From assembly GCA_013115135.1 (NCBI GenBank), contig JABANP010000153.1:1-64000 (forward strand): a stretch of 64,000 bases of DNA, read 5' to 3'. The notes beneath the pieces are model-generated. The model ran no database searches, was not told the origin of the DNA, and saw nothing but the letters and a program-made list of their open reading frames with translations. Origin of the DNA: Perkinsus olseni. Its lineage: Eukaryota; Perkinsozoa; Perkinsida; Perkinsidae. A program made the position numbers and the translations under genes. Shown in pieces: positions 12,101-22,818 of this stretch. How positions within the stretch are numbered: the first letter of the stretch is position 1; every line of letters begins with the position of its first letter.

Positions 12101-12506
12101 AATTGCACTTGGAAACTCCCCCCAAAAAACCCTCACTCGTTGCTGTTGCATGATTGACCCGATTCTTCTTTTGGGTTGTTTGTTTTCGGTAACGTAGCCG
12201 AGTGAGCAATCGCCGTGAACACCGCTCGGAACAGCATATTATTTCTATCGGATGAGTGCATACACTTCGAGTATCGTTCGGCGTGTTCAGGTTACAGATG
12301 GTGGTCATTACTCTGATCTCAACAACCCGAGGGGCATCCAGCGCTCCTTCCAGGACTTCCTCTATGGTAGACTCTGGTGAAACAGGGGAAGCCACCTTTC
12401 AGGCGGCTTACAAAATGCTGATTGCAGTCAATCCAACTCTACACCCTTTTTGTTTGTCATGACTATCAACCTCTTTTCGCGGTTCATAGTATGCCTTTGC
12501 GAGTGA
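9127..12506 (+). CDS. Serine carboxypeptidase (peptidase family S10), 15 exons
   Basis: Secreted or vacuolar exopeptidase that removes C-terminal residues. My exons: 9127-9196, 9284-9386, 9421-9594, 9640-9723, 9798-9877, 10072-10177, 10331-10419, 10520-10592, 10714-10950, 11097-11157, 11387-11443, 11815-11943, 12003-12080, 12291-12366, 12403-12506. They join in phase to 506 codons, normal for S10. A signal peptide (MPTVLSLLHALLLVVVSA) opens the protein. Ordered family motifs: 'HFGYIKL', the oxyanion loop 'YIGGGLGGSS' (usually GGPGCSS), 'YSWTEDANSIWVEAPAPTGF', nucleophile region 'LHLVGSSAS' (usually GESYAG), 'INLKGVIM', acid region 'AGNYDYITNAIGNLNW' with the Asp, and His region 'VTDGGHYSDLNNP'. 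The Glu before the nucleophile is replaced by Ser, which may alter the pH optimum. Exons 10 and 15 are the least certain. Intron 11 contains a 45-nt odd palindrome. Confidence 0.85.
11685..11729. repeat. 45-nt odd palindrome (22+1+22, one mismatch)
   Basis: Arms 11685-11706 and 11708-11729 are reverse complements with one mismatch; the centre is c11707. It sits in intron 11 of the carboxypeptidase gene. Confidence 0.9.
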
Positions 12507-12619
12507 TGCGGATCAGTGCTTCGGAGCCTCGCGGCTGGCTGTGATGGTGATGGTGACGTAGGAAGAGGCCTAATCATAGGCGACCTCTCTTCTGCAGTGA
12601 CCGTCTGTGATACCCCCAA

Positions 12620-13190
12620 TTCGCGCGAATCAACTATGGTAACTTTCCTTGTATTATACTTTTATGAAGGGGCACTAATGACTCGGAGTGGACGGCTCTT
12701 TGTCAGAACAAGTCCCAGTTGTTATCTCTTTTTTTGCTTCATTCATGCGCCGTGTTTCAGCACGGGTGCCGATTCTATTCATGACGTTCTCGTTACGAGA
12801 ATTTTTATGTTTTCATTTCATTATACTTTTCATTTCTGTGGATCAGCCGCCTTTGCTTCTATTTCTTCGCACCCTTTCGAAGGGTCACTAATGTACGGTG
12901 TTCGCTTGGAGGAGGAAGAGTGAAGGATCTCCCCAGGATACTCATTCGTAGAGCCTCGACGGTAGAGGTCTTAGTAGTTATTTCTCTGTCACATTTCGTT
13001 TTTGCGCTTCATATTGTTGAAACGGTTTATTACTCATTTCTTCAAAATTACTTGTCGATCTCGACCTCGTCGTTCAGCGAAGGTGAATAGAGTTAGATAA
13101 ATGAGGAGGTTTCGCAGAACTCCTCTTCGAACTACATTCAATCGCCAACGAGTGTTGTGTTAGCGTCGTCTGAGAAAAAGGAGTGAGCAG
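12620..13190 (+). repeat. LTR-like dispersed repeat, copy 2
   Basis: Collinear with 5096-5700 in the same orientation. It starts 115 bp after the carboxypeptidase stop and ends about 200 bp before the BEL/Pao pol frame, which suits a 5' LTR. No matching 3' LTR appears after the pol fragment, so the element is 3'-truncated or its 3' LTR is lost. Confidence 0.55.
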
Positions 13191-13391
13191 CTTGCCGTGG
13201 AGGAACAGCGCACACCTCAGACGGGAGGCCAACGTTGCGGGTGCTACTTCTCGGACTACGCCCTCGCTGCTCTCTTCAACGTGCTGCACGGAAAAATCAT
13301 TTTTCAAGAATGCACCTGCGCGAGGGTTGCCCTGATTCGGGGCCCCGAACGTACACTGTATTAGTCTTTCGGGAAGACTCTTCCCACTTGA

Positions 13392-15047
13392 GGAGAAGGG
13401 CGATACGATAAAGGGAGCGAAGAAAATAAATTTTCTAAGGACAAGTATATTTCCTTCAGCAACTCTTCAGAAGCCCAAGCAACATCTTCATCAACATCGT
13501 TCCCCACGACGACTACCACGACCTCGACGACACACTCCACCAATGCTGATCCCACGATCTGCCAACCGCCTGCTGCCCAGTCAACACCGACACCTTCCTA
13601 CGACCTCGCTAACTATGTCGCCGATTACTTCACGACCATCGTTGCCCACACCGCTGTAGAAGGCCTCAAGACCCATGACAACATCGCTGACTCCGACCCC
13701 TGCCCTTCACCCAGCACTGCGGTGGACACTCTCACTGTGGTTCCGCAACCTGATGGTACCTTCAAGCATTATCATCGCCTACCATGGAAGTCTACAGCTC
13801 GACCTTCAACTAGTCTGAAGGGCGCACAAGCCCGCACTGAAGCCCAACTCCGACGACTCTCTCCACACGACTACCAGCACTACGACGACTGTATTGAAGA
13901 CCTTCTACAACGCGGAGCCATCCGTCGCCTACAACCTACCGAGTCGCCTCACTGGGCGATGTGCCACTTCGGTGTCCAAGGCCATGCACTCTCAACAACA
14001 CCACTTCGACCAGTCTTCACCGGCACTCAGATCGGCAAGTTCCTACAACGGCCCAAGGGCAATGTCACCATCAACGTCGTCAACCCTCTACTTCTACTAA
14101 GAACCAACGCCCACTACCACATCGAAGATCTCTCGAAAGCCTTCTACTCTATGTACGTCTTTGCCGATGAAGAATTGTGGTTGTGCTTCTGGCACCGCCG
14201 TGCGTGGCACTGCTTCATGAAGTGCCCCATGGGTATAGCTCCGTCAACGGCATTCTTGGCTACGAGTCTCGACGCCATTTTGACTGACCTGCAACGCCAT
14301 CACTATGCTCGGCCTATCCCCACCATCACCCATGTCGACGACATAACCCAAGTCTTTCGGTCTAAGCAAGAAAGAGAGAACACCCACGACCTCAACGTCA
14401 AACACTTTGGTAACCACCACTTCCGCATCAACAACACCAAACGCTTAACTGATGACTCCAGACGAGAACGTGCTCTCGGTGTCTGGATTGATGAGAACGA
14501 CGCCATCACCCTCTACTCCATCCCACCACTTGGCAACTTCGACTCCGCTGAGTACGACCCCGTAAAAGATAGAAGGCCCCCGTTGCCAGTGAATGACGCC
14601 GACCTCGACCACGACACCACCTCCTCAGAACCCCTTACACTGCAGCAAGCCTTCTCCTACGTTTGCGGCTGTTACGATCCACTCGGCCTTGCAGCCGAAA
14701 CCACTACTCGACAACGCATACTTCTACGACAAACCTTGGCACTCGGCCTCACCAACAATGATAAGGTTCCCGCTGACATCTCCCTACAACTACTACAATG
14801 TCGACGACATCTATGCAATATGAAGCCACAGCCTCGACACGTCGCCCCCTACCTCGACGCCAATGACAACCCCATCTACTTCGCCTGTGTTGATACTTCA
14901 TCACAAGCGGTAGGACTCACGATCACTGCTCGAGGACATGACCGTGTTATTGCTCACAGCCTTCTTGTACCCCGATCCAAAGCCTTGTGGACTGTAGTTC
15001 GTCTCGAACTACAAGCCATCATTCTGTCCATACCTCAAGCGCCATGA
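13392..15047 (+). mobile_element. BEL/Pao-type retrotransposon pol fragment (reverse transcriptase plus A17-like region)
   Basis: The frame is open from a TGA at 13389 to the stop at 15047 (about 551 codons) with no good ATG. An N-terminal Ser/Thr/Pro-rich stretch precedes a reverse transcriptase: template-primer region 'AHYHIEDLSKAFYSMYV', palm motif 'CPMGIAPSTAFL', and catalytic 'THVDDITQVF' (HVDD in place of YVDD). About 100 residues later comes 'CGCYDPLGLAAE', the Y-D-P-L-G-L signature of the Pao peptidase-A17 region. RNase H and integrase are absent, so it is truncated. Neighbouring sequence after 15047 is low-complexity Pro/Thr-coding debris. Probably no longer mobile. Confidence 0.75.
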
Positions 15048-16205
15048 TGGTCCTACAAGATACCAGGTTCCGATTGATCATCCTTCAAGTCGGCTCAAGT
15101 CTGGTGATCCTTGCTACTACTGGCGCCCTCGTGCTCACAAGCTGTCCTCTAGCTGGTTACCGGCGACGTTCATTACTAGACTCCCCGACACCAACTTCGC
15201 AGTTCTGCAGAAGCCCAGTGGTCAGCGTATAACCGAGTATTTCTTCAATGTAATGTGCATCCGCACCTCCGAGGAATTATCTACTTCTACTACTACCACC
15301 ACAGCTTCCCCCAGCACCTGACTACTACCACCACTGCACACTAGACGACTAGCACGACTACAAGGCCAAAACTGATACTAACCCCGCTCCCACAACTGCA
15401 AGTCCAAGACTGATATTTTTGATTCTGATGATTGATGATGATGACTGGTAAGTATATACTGTGTACTATTATCTTTCCTCTTTCGCTCCCCCGGGAGCAG
15501 GGTGATTCTCTGTGATAATTACGTCGCTCCGCTGAGCGCATCTCAAATCTCGCTCACCCTGCGGAAACGCTCAATTAAGAAACGCATGGATAAGCCGGCT
15601 AACTATCTGTATTTGTGCAACAACTATAACTCCATTCACTCCATTTCCATCTATGTCGAGTTCCCAAGCTAACAAGGAAGATAGATCGCCCGAGCAAGAC
15701 TTCTACTCTCCCGAATCGCTACTCAGCGCGCGGGCGAATTTCCGGGCGAGCGAGATTTCTTCCTCAGAAAATATACTTTCTCCTTGGATTTTCGCACCGG
15801 AAGGGAGCGGGGTGTTTTGGGCGTGCGCAGCAGCCGCATGAGCTTGCGTACAAGGCGATAGCTATGAGGAAGGCTTGTTGGGTTAGACTACCTGGCACAG
15901 GCACGTTTGCTCGTCCCACCCCTTACCCTGTCTCTCAAGGGGACCAGCGTTGTGGCGCTACTTTTCGGGCTACGGCCTCGCTGCTCTGCCCAAGAGCTGT
16001 GTTATTGTTTTTAGAGTACCACTGTTACTTGCTGTTATGGATGTCGAGAGGTCATGGCGAGGGCTGCTTAGTCGAGAGTGTCGCCCGCGGTGGAAGTTGG
16101 TTGCGTGAATCTTTTTTTCTATCATGTCCTTGGGGCAACCTAAGATACGCCGGGTCTCACCATGTAGAGAAATCCGCAAGTTTTTTCGTAGTTCCAACTT
16201 TCCCT
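15048..16205. other. Retroelement debris and 5' region of the next gene
   Basis: Low-complexity ACC/CTA-rich sequence follows the pol fragment. A block at about 15945-16005 resembles 13225-13285 downstream of the LTR-like repeat ('tacttttcgggctacggcctcgctgctct'-type wording, roughly 75% alike), so the upstream part also derives from the element. No separate gene is seen. Confidence 0.4.
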
Positions 16206-17309
16206 ATGACGAGCTCCTTCCGACTTCGGCGACCTCTCCGATCGCTGCCGGCTTTGCAACATCCATCATCGCTCCTGGAAATGGAGACCGCTCGAAGAGC
16301 GCTGGAAGATATCTGTTGCGCACGGCGAAGATTTCGGAACTCCCTTCCGATCGTGGTGGAGGCCTTTGATATCCTTTCGAGGCATCGGCGGGTGGACGCG
16401 GCGTTGGGGGAAGTAGTGGGCGAGTGGATCGCGGAAAATCACGACCCAAGATTCGTACAGATGTGGATAGGTCAAATGGTTGCGGTGGCTTATTCTGCCG
16501 TCTGCATGCGTCAAGATAAGATACTCAATTGGGTGGCAGAGGCGGTGATGGAAAGATACGCGCTCGGGCAGCTAACAGTTGATGGGATATGCTCGCTAGC
16601 GGCCGCCTTCGCAAAATTACACTTTTTTAATTCGACGGTTTTTGACAGAATTTTGGATGAAATTAATAAGCGTGGTTCGGCGTTGACGGCGAAACAGTAC
16701 GCTGTACTCACCCATGCCATGGCTTCGGTGGGGTATAGGAGAGGAGGGAAGAATCCTTTGCCAAGCTTGGAAGATACGGATAGGTTGAGTGTAAGGGAAT
16801 CCTCATCGATCATCTGGGCGTGCGCTACTCTCGAGTGGGAGTGTGACGTGAGGGTGATGAAGCATGCAGTGGAATGTTGCAAGCGGAGCGATGCTAGCAT
16901 GAGTTCAGTGGATGTTAATAACATCATTACTGCCCTGGCTTATGGTAGAGGAAATTCTGATGGAAAAATTGTAAATTCGGTGGTCCGATGCTCCCTCGAG
17001 CACTCGACGTGCAGGCCGACAGCATCGTATGCTCGGCAGCTAGCGGCGCTTCTTGCGGAGTATCCTGTGGTTATAGGTCGACTTACGATAGGCGAGCTCG
17101 AACGGGTGAAAGATACGCTGGGAAGATATCATTGTGAGAGGGGGGAGGTTGAGACGAGTGCGGTGGAGAATGCAGTGATGGAATCTTTGGCGGGGATTGC
17201 GCACAGCGAAGGTTTTGGATTCCAAGATTCTTCTAGAGAGGTTGGATGGTACACGGTGGATATCATAATTGATGTTAATGATGGTTGCTGCTGTTTCTCG
17301 GAAAAGTAA
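16206..17309 (+). CDS. Helical-repeat (HPR/OPR-like) protein, probable organellar RNA-binding factor
   Basis: I start at ATG 16206 (367 aa). The frame is open further upstream, but the sequence there looks retroelement-derived, and this start gives an Arg-rich, acid-free N-terminus (MTSSFRLRRPLRSLPALQH) typical of a mitochondrial presequence. The body shows degenerate 37-40 residue alpha-helical pairs such as 'LTVDGICSLAAAFAKLHFF' and 'RESSSIIWACATLEWE', resembling the helical repeats of apicomplexan and dinoflagellate RAP proteins. Near the C-terminus 'VGWYTVDIIIDV' resembles the beginning of a RAP domain, but the rest of that domain is missing, so the 3' end may be spliced or truncated. Proposed role, by family only: organellar RNA stability or processing. 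Confidence 0.55.
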   Translation: MTSSFRLRRPLRSLPALQHPSSLLEMETARRALEDICCARRRFRNSLPIVVEAFDILSRHRRVDAALGEVVGEWIAENHDPRFVQMWIGQMVAVAYSAVCMRQDKILNWVAEAVMERYALGQLTVDGICSLAAAFAKLHFFNSTVFDRILDEINKRGSALTAKQYAVLTHAMASVGYRRGGKNPLPSLEDTDRLSVRESSSIIWACATLEWECDVRVMKHAVECCKRSDASMSSVDVNNIITALAYGRGNSDGKIVNSVVRCSLEHSTCRPTASYARQLAALLAEYPVVIGRLTIGELERVKDTLGRYHCERGEVETSAVENAVMESLAGIAHSEGFGFQDSSREVGWYTVDIIIDVNDGCCCFSEK

Positions 17310-17526
17310 TATGCTTTCGACTTGTGCTACTCAATGATCTTTGATAGCGCGTCATCGACATAGGGGCGCCTGAAGGGAACTCCCTCACTGGGGCCCGGGG
17401 AATGGGTTGCTTTCTTACTACTGATGATGACCCCTTCACGACCGTCGTTCGCTGACTCGCGATGAGCGATGATCGACCTCGGATAGCCCAGCGGGATTCC
17501 GGGGGTTCTTCCGGCGGAAACTTGAG

Positions 17527-17802
17527 TCATTTAGGACGGCGGACGTAGAAGGGTTGTGTGAGACCTTGTAAGAGAGTTGAGTCCTCATCCATCGACGGTG
17601 TCGGGAAGCCTGAAGGTTCAGTGAACTCGAGTTCGCCGTATATTATCGACCGCCTCAGCGTTTTTAGTGGGTGGGCATCAGCGAGTATCAGCTCGCCGTT
17701 TTGCCACGTCACGTCACTTGGGCGTCACCCAGCGTTGGCGACCCTGCAAGGTATCACTTACACTGCGATTGTGCGTCCGGGCCCCGGACTCCGGGGTCGG
17801 AA
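17527..17802 (-). CDS. Unrecognised protein, last two exons (partial)
   Basis: On the minus strand, exon 17802-17762 joins exon 17716-17527 across a 45-nt intron with gtaagt donor and aag acceptor. The joined frame reads '...GPGRTIAVDVTWQNGEL' then 'ADAHPLKTLRRSIIYGELEF' and ends 'TQPFYVRRPK' before TGA. An acceptor (aaaatag) with an upstream ctaac branch-like sequence precedes 17802, so more exons lie to the right; a Lys/Glu-rich frame near 17850-17930 is a candidate. The gene converges on the helical-repeat gene. I do not recognise the family. The first of these exons contains an odd palindrome (17782-17796). Confidence 0.45.
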
Positions 17803-18139
17803 CTATTTTGATGGGTACCGGCACTTGGTCGCGTCGAGTTAGTTTATTTATATTGGGGGATCCGGTTTCAAGTATTCTTCTTTTCTCTCCTGTCTCGTCT
17901 TCTTAGCCTCTTCGTTTTTATCTCGCTCTAGGACATGGCATTCAGCTTTGTTGATGCAACCGTGGTTCTAGCCCCCACCATGTTAGCTTACTTCCCGCAG
18001 GTCACTTTCTCGTGCGAACAGACTTTTGCTGGTTAGTGGGTCGAAATCTTCGTCTAGGTGGGAGTAGGGAGGAGGGCGTATCGTGGTGGTGATGGGCGTG
18101 TGGGACGGTTGTTTGTCGCCGCAGCCCGTACTCTTTAGT

Positions 18140-20655
18140 ATGCCCGAAAAGATGTCCTGCAATGTGTGCTGCTTCCCTTTCAATGAAAAGGATCGGTTAC
18201 CGATGGTGAGGATCGAACCAGGGACCTTCGGCATGGGAGTCTGTTGCAGACCTTGGGTATGTGCGGCCATACGTACTGTCGGGAATGCATCATCAAGTTG
18301 GTGGAGTCTGGTTGTGTATCCCGAGTTGGGTCGTGGGATCCGATCAGCGGCCCCGCCCAGTGTCCGGAGTGCCGGGTGTGGTCGGACCCGATGTGCATCA
18401 AGTAGGTCGTCGGGCTGCTGAATTGTGAGCGAGAGCAGGCGGCTTCGGTGGTTATGGAAAAATCGAAGGGGCGGGGTAGATTTGGGCGAAATTTGGTACT
18501 TGTCTAAGCGTCTACAGCGGTGATGCGCTTTATACGGCTAGTTAGTGCGAATGGGATGCGCGTATTGGTGTAGCATGAAAATCTCTTCACCGTTCCGCAT
18601 ATTGCCGAACCAAAGAAGATTGGGATGGGGCGGGTGCGTTGTAGATCACAAATTGATCTATATTGAGGAAATGGAAGATAGACCAAGTTTAGCAAGATCG
18701 CCTGTATGTCACCACCTCCTCAGACCTAATCGTGTGCTCATCGGCAACCTGTTCCCGGAACGCCAGACAAGGGTGAACCTAACGGAAGCTTACACCCCTT
18801 CAGTTGAGGACCGTCGAGAGAGTGCGGGTAGGATGAGCTGGAGCGTTGACCGGTGTACGGGAGAAGGCCGCAGAATCCCATTCCTGCTTCGAATGGTCGC
18901 AGAGAGTGGTTAGGAGCCTAGTGGAAGTGAACGGGGGATTTCTGCATCGTTCTCCGGCGGGAGGAAGGGTCGACATCGTCCCGTTCCGCCTAGAATACAC
19001 GTAAAGGGTGGTTAGGGACCCTGCGGAAGTGGCTAGTAGATTCCTCATTGCTTCTTTGGCAGTCTCATCCGTACAGACGACAGCAGCGCCATCATCTCCA
19101 GTAGCAGCAGAAGCGGCTACGGGGCGTGGCAGACAGGGGTGGGAGATGTATACGAGACAGGAGCCCCAGCCTATGGGGTTGGAGGAGGGACCATTCGGCA
19201 GGTGTAGTACTGCTGGCGGCGCTTCTCGCTGCTTCAATTCTCGGACGCGTCCTGGATGGATGTCCGCTCACAGTCGATAACCCTCCTCGTCTACTGGGAA
19301 TGATGAACGATCTAGGAGCGCTCTTCTCTCCTTCCCAAGCTGGCATTAACGCCAGTCCCTCCCATTGTGAGACCGATCTCTGATACAATGGTGGGGATGG
19401 TGGTCAGCGGGGACAAGAGATTGGCGACCAACAGGGTACTCGAGGTTCAGTCGTCAATGCCCAGTACCTCGGCAGTTCTACCGGATTGAATTTAAGTTGT
19501 GCGGGTCATTTTTAATCCAGGTACGTTCCCGACTCAGCGCAATCCCCGGCGGCAAGGAGATGCAGAGTGGGGTCTTCTGATTCAGTGTGCGAGTTCCAGC
19601 CGTCCCTTCGTTGTCTAGGTCGTCTCCCGAGCCACAAACTCCAAGTAGCCGTCGAGGCGAGTCTTTGACCGAACCCTGGAGGAGTGCTGGTAGGGGCTCG
19701 GGTTCGAGCTGGCTTGTCCTCCCTCCATGTTGTAGGATCGACAGATGGTGCGCCGCCATCAACGGCAGGGAATGGGAGGTCGGCGCCACGTACGGACAAT
19801 GGGTGGACCAACCCGTGGTGGTCGTCGGGAGGAGCTGATACTGACAGTGGGTAGAGGGCCTCGCTACAGTTAGAAGGGGGTGCTTCATGCGTGGCACGCA
19901 TTGCGTGCTTATTGTATGATATCGTGACAGCTTGCCACCAGCAGGACCACAGTCCTGCGTCATAGACGGCTCTTTCAGCACGTACTGAGTGAGCTCGGCC
20001 AGGTGGCAGTCTTGTATGGCAGGTGGGGTGAGTTGGCTTGAGGCGGCTAAGAAGAGCGGCAACATCCCAATGAACATCGGCCAGTGCTCTTCGGTGGAGG
20101 AGGACGACCAACAGCAGCAAGAAGAAGAGGGAGGAGCGTCTCCGGAGACGCCGCCGTTGCCCAGCAGAATTCCGATGCCGCTGAGTCTTCCGGAGTCTGT
20201 GCAGCTGCCGAAGAGGATCCCGATACCGGCGGAATACAAAGGCGAGTGGAAGTCTGGCTGGGCGGACAAGAACAAGCCATCTGCCGCTGTAAGCCCAAGG
20301 AGTCGGTACTGGGACTTCGGCAAGGAGGAGCCGCGGGGAGGAGGAGGGGGAGCATCAAACGTTGGTCGGGCAGGAGGGATCAAGTGGGACTCTGGAGCGC
20401 CAACAGCGGCCACTTGGCAAGGCCTCCCACCGGTAAGAGAGGTCGTGACAGCTGCAGTGATTGCCTTGTGCATGGCAGCCGCCGCCGGTCCCGTCTGGTG
20501 AGGTTGCCGGTGGGCAGCGGAGACCTCCTCCGAAACCTAAGTCCCGGCCACCGACTTTGGCGGAGTTGGAGGCGAGGAATTCAGGGCGACCTTGTCAGAT
20601 ATCTGACAGTAGGCAGGCCCTGTCTTATCAGCAGGCTGGGTTTACGTGGCGATAA
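18140..20655 (+). CDS. RING-finger/proline-rich protein 1 (tandem paralogue)
   Basis: Exon 1 (18140-18205) and exon 2 (18250 to about 18402) join across a 44-nt intron to form a C3HC4 RING: CNVC, then 'LGMCGHTYCREC', then 'CPEC'. This fold usually recruits an E2 ubiquitin-conjugating enzyme. A TAG at 18403 also lies inside a gtaggt donor, so the protein may end there or continue. Downstream exons homologous to gene 2 include a segment ending 'GLEEGPFG' near 19195, then about 20024-20432 ('AAKKSGNIPMNIG' and a long Pro/Gln/Glu-rich linker) joined through a 46-nt intron (20433-20478) to 20479-20655, a Pro/Lys-rich tail ending 'YQQAGFTWR'. Exons between 18.4 and 20.0 kb are unresolved. A minus-strand frame over 19478-20473 is antisense and lacks family features. 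Confidence 0.6.
18206..18249 (-). other. Intron made of tRNA-derived sequence (3' half, antisense)
   Basis: The complement of this 44-nt intron reads 'CTCCCATGCCGAAGGTCCC' then 'TGGTTCGATCC', matching the anticodon-loop to T-arm stretch of a tRNA (compare 33181-33251). The loop CTCCCAT would be a Gly anticodon CCC. No 5' half is present. Confidence 0.5.
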
Positions 20656-20777
20656 GTTGATTGATTGTACTAACAGCAGCATGGATGTTATTACTGTGAT
20701 CCGTTTCCTCTAGCGCCGCCCTGGGTTGGGAGGGTGGGTAGCCGAGGCAGAAGTCTCAGTTTGTACTTGTCTGTGTG

Positions 20778-22818
20778 ATGGTTGACTTGGACGGCGAAAC
20801 GTGCGCGATCTGCTTCGATGTCTATGACGGCGGAACGCACGCGCCAATGGTGAGCAAGTGGTTCTTTTTGGAAGCCCTCGTTTACTCGTCATTCCTCGTT
20901 CAACCCGGAGTAGAGAGAGCCTCTTTCCGATCACACTCCAGGATTAGCAGTACGACGTATTGGGGCAGGTGCTCGGTCGATGTGGGCATACATATTGCCG
21001 TAGTTGTATCGATACTATGATGAAACGGTCGAGCCAGAATGGAGTTCGATGCCCGGAGTGCCAGCGAGAGAGTGATGAGGCTTGTGTTGTGTAGGGCCGC
21101 GCAGTACCGCTGAACCTAACATCCAGCTGATGTATCGTTTTACTGCCAGGCCAAATCGAGTATTACTGAGGCAGATGCCGACCACTCGCGATTTGCCGGC
21201 TGCGCAGACCTCATCAATGGAAGAGGACTGCAGGGATGATGCGGCATTAGCTGCTATATTGCAGATGGAGGAAGAGAGTGGGACTTATGCTGCGGCGTCA
21301 GCTGGTCTGATGCTGTGTCAGGTCTCGATGGCAACTGGGCGCCCGCTTCGCCCAGCAGGAAGGTCGAAACGATCCCAAACCCGTATCCGGAGGCTTCTTA
21401 TTCGTTCTCGGGGATAGTCGAGGGTCCTTTTGGGCAGAGTAGGTGGGGTCATGGATGTTGGAGTTATTATCTCTGGACCGGTATTAGGTGCTTTTGCGTG
21501 CGCTCCACGGCCACCCAGAACAACAGTGGAGCCCGAGGCGGAAGAGGCTGTGGGCAGTGTGGCAGGCAGCAGCCAGGCGAGTATACCTAGCATGGCGCCT
21601 CAACGCCCGATGACAGCCAAAGTGGTCCCGGCCACCGGGCCTGTGGGGGATGCTGATTGGGGTGTTGGCAGCCGGTGGGGTGAGACTAGACGTGTTGATG
21701 CTATCGTGAGAGGGGCTGAAGCTACGGTCGGTATGAGCTCGAGCAACATGGGAAGGGATAGGGGCTTTGGGACGTCGAGGGCTCGAGAAGAGTTGAACGC
21801 GGTGTGGGACGACTGGTGGAAAGACACGGCGAGCAGTACGTTCCAGTTTTTGATCGGATTGCCGCTCTAGTGTGGATCTTAGGAGGATCATTCAGACGAG
21901 ATCATCTTTGCGTTTCAGATGGCTGTGAGTGGATCTGGACGGCTCGACGTAGTGGGAACATCCCACTCAATATCGGTGGCGCGGCGGAGTCGTCGGCCAA
22001 CACTACAGATTCGGAATCATCCAGGCCACCCGAACGCTGGAGGGCACTTCGACACGATGGGCCTTTGTATTCGCCTCCATCGTCTCCGCCGGAACTACAG
22101 AACCAGCCGGTGGTTGCTTTACCTCCTAGGCCGAGCCAGATTCCAGTGCCATCATCTGTCGGTGTCGTACCTGAGATGCCGTCGCCGCAAGTTGCGGCTG
22201 AGAGTCTCCCGCCCCTGCCGCAAGTCATTCCTCCTGCTATGTCGGTTCTACCCGGGGCACGTGCATCGAGAGACATCGATCCCTTACCAACTGTTCCACC
22301 AAGGCCACAGTATTCTCCACCAGCCGACCGTATTGGTGACAGTGCCGCAAGCCACGGAGCAGCTCGTCCGCCGCGCCGTGTCTACCCGGCAGATAGGGGA
22401 AAGCTAGGGTCCTCTGCAGGACGGGTGCGTGCTTCTCTCACGTTCGACTTATTTCTTTGTAGTTTTCTTCTCGCTCCTTCGTCAGACCAACAGCTCGAGC
22501 TCGGGTGCCAACACCTCACCTGACGACTCGCCGACTGATGATGATATTCCGAGGCGCACGGAGGTGAGTTCGCGGGGACCCTTCATGTCTAGGAGCTTTC
22601 CGAGAATTATCAATCTGACGTGAATTCGTGAATCGTGAACCACAAGAGTCACCGTACTCGTCGCGTATTGAGTCTCAGCCTGAGACTCGAGCACTGCTTG
22701 ATAAGCAGCACGTGGGCCATCGTCGTACAGGATATGATAGGTGTCTCGAGGCATCGGTCGTACTCCTGAGAGGGGCAAGCTGCCTCCGAAGCCTGCTAAA
22801 CCGCCGTCGAGGTCATGA
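20778..22818 (+). CDS. RING-finger/proline-rich protein 2 (tandem paralogue)
   Basis: Exon 1 (20778-20849) ends 'CAICFDVYDGGTHAPM'; a 119-nt intron (20850-20968) leads to exon 2, 'LGRCGHTYCRSC' and 'CPEC', completing the C3HC4 RING. The frame meets TAG at 21092. Following plus-strand segments look coding: a UIM-like acidic helix 'DDAALAAILQMEEE' near 21235, 'GIVEGPFGQ' near 21415, and 'ARRSGNIPLNIGG' with a Pro-rich linker (to 22424). Then come a 61-nt intron, a Ser/Asp-rich exon 22486-22563, and a last Pro/Lys-rich exon ending at 22818 ('GKLPPKPAKPPSRS'). Order and motifs match gene 1, so the two arose by tandem duplication. If RING, UIM and tail are one protein, a ubiquitin ligase that also binds ubiquitin is a reasonable inference. 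Several joints are unproven. Confidence 0.6.

Noticed and set aside
15864..16205. N-terminal extension of the helical-repeat protein
   Set aside because: The extension resembles retroelement-flank sequence near 13.2 kb and would bury a good mitochondrial presequence at 16206.
19478..20473. Long minus-strand frame of 331 codons
   Set aside because: It is antisense to the proline-rich exons of RING gene 1, which share motifs and intron phase with gene 2; the minus frame has no start context, splice signals or family motif.
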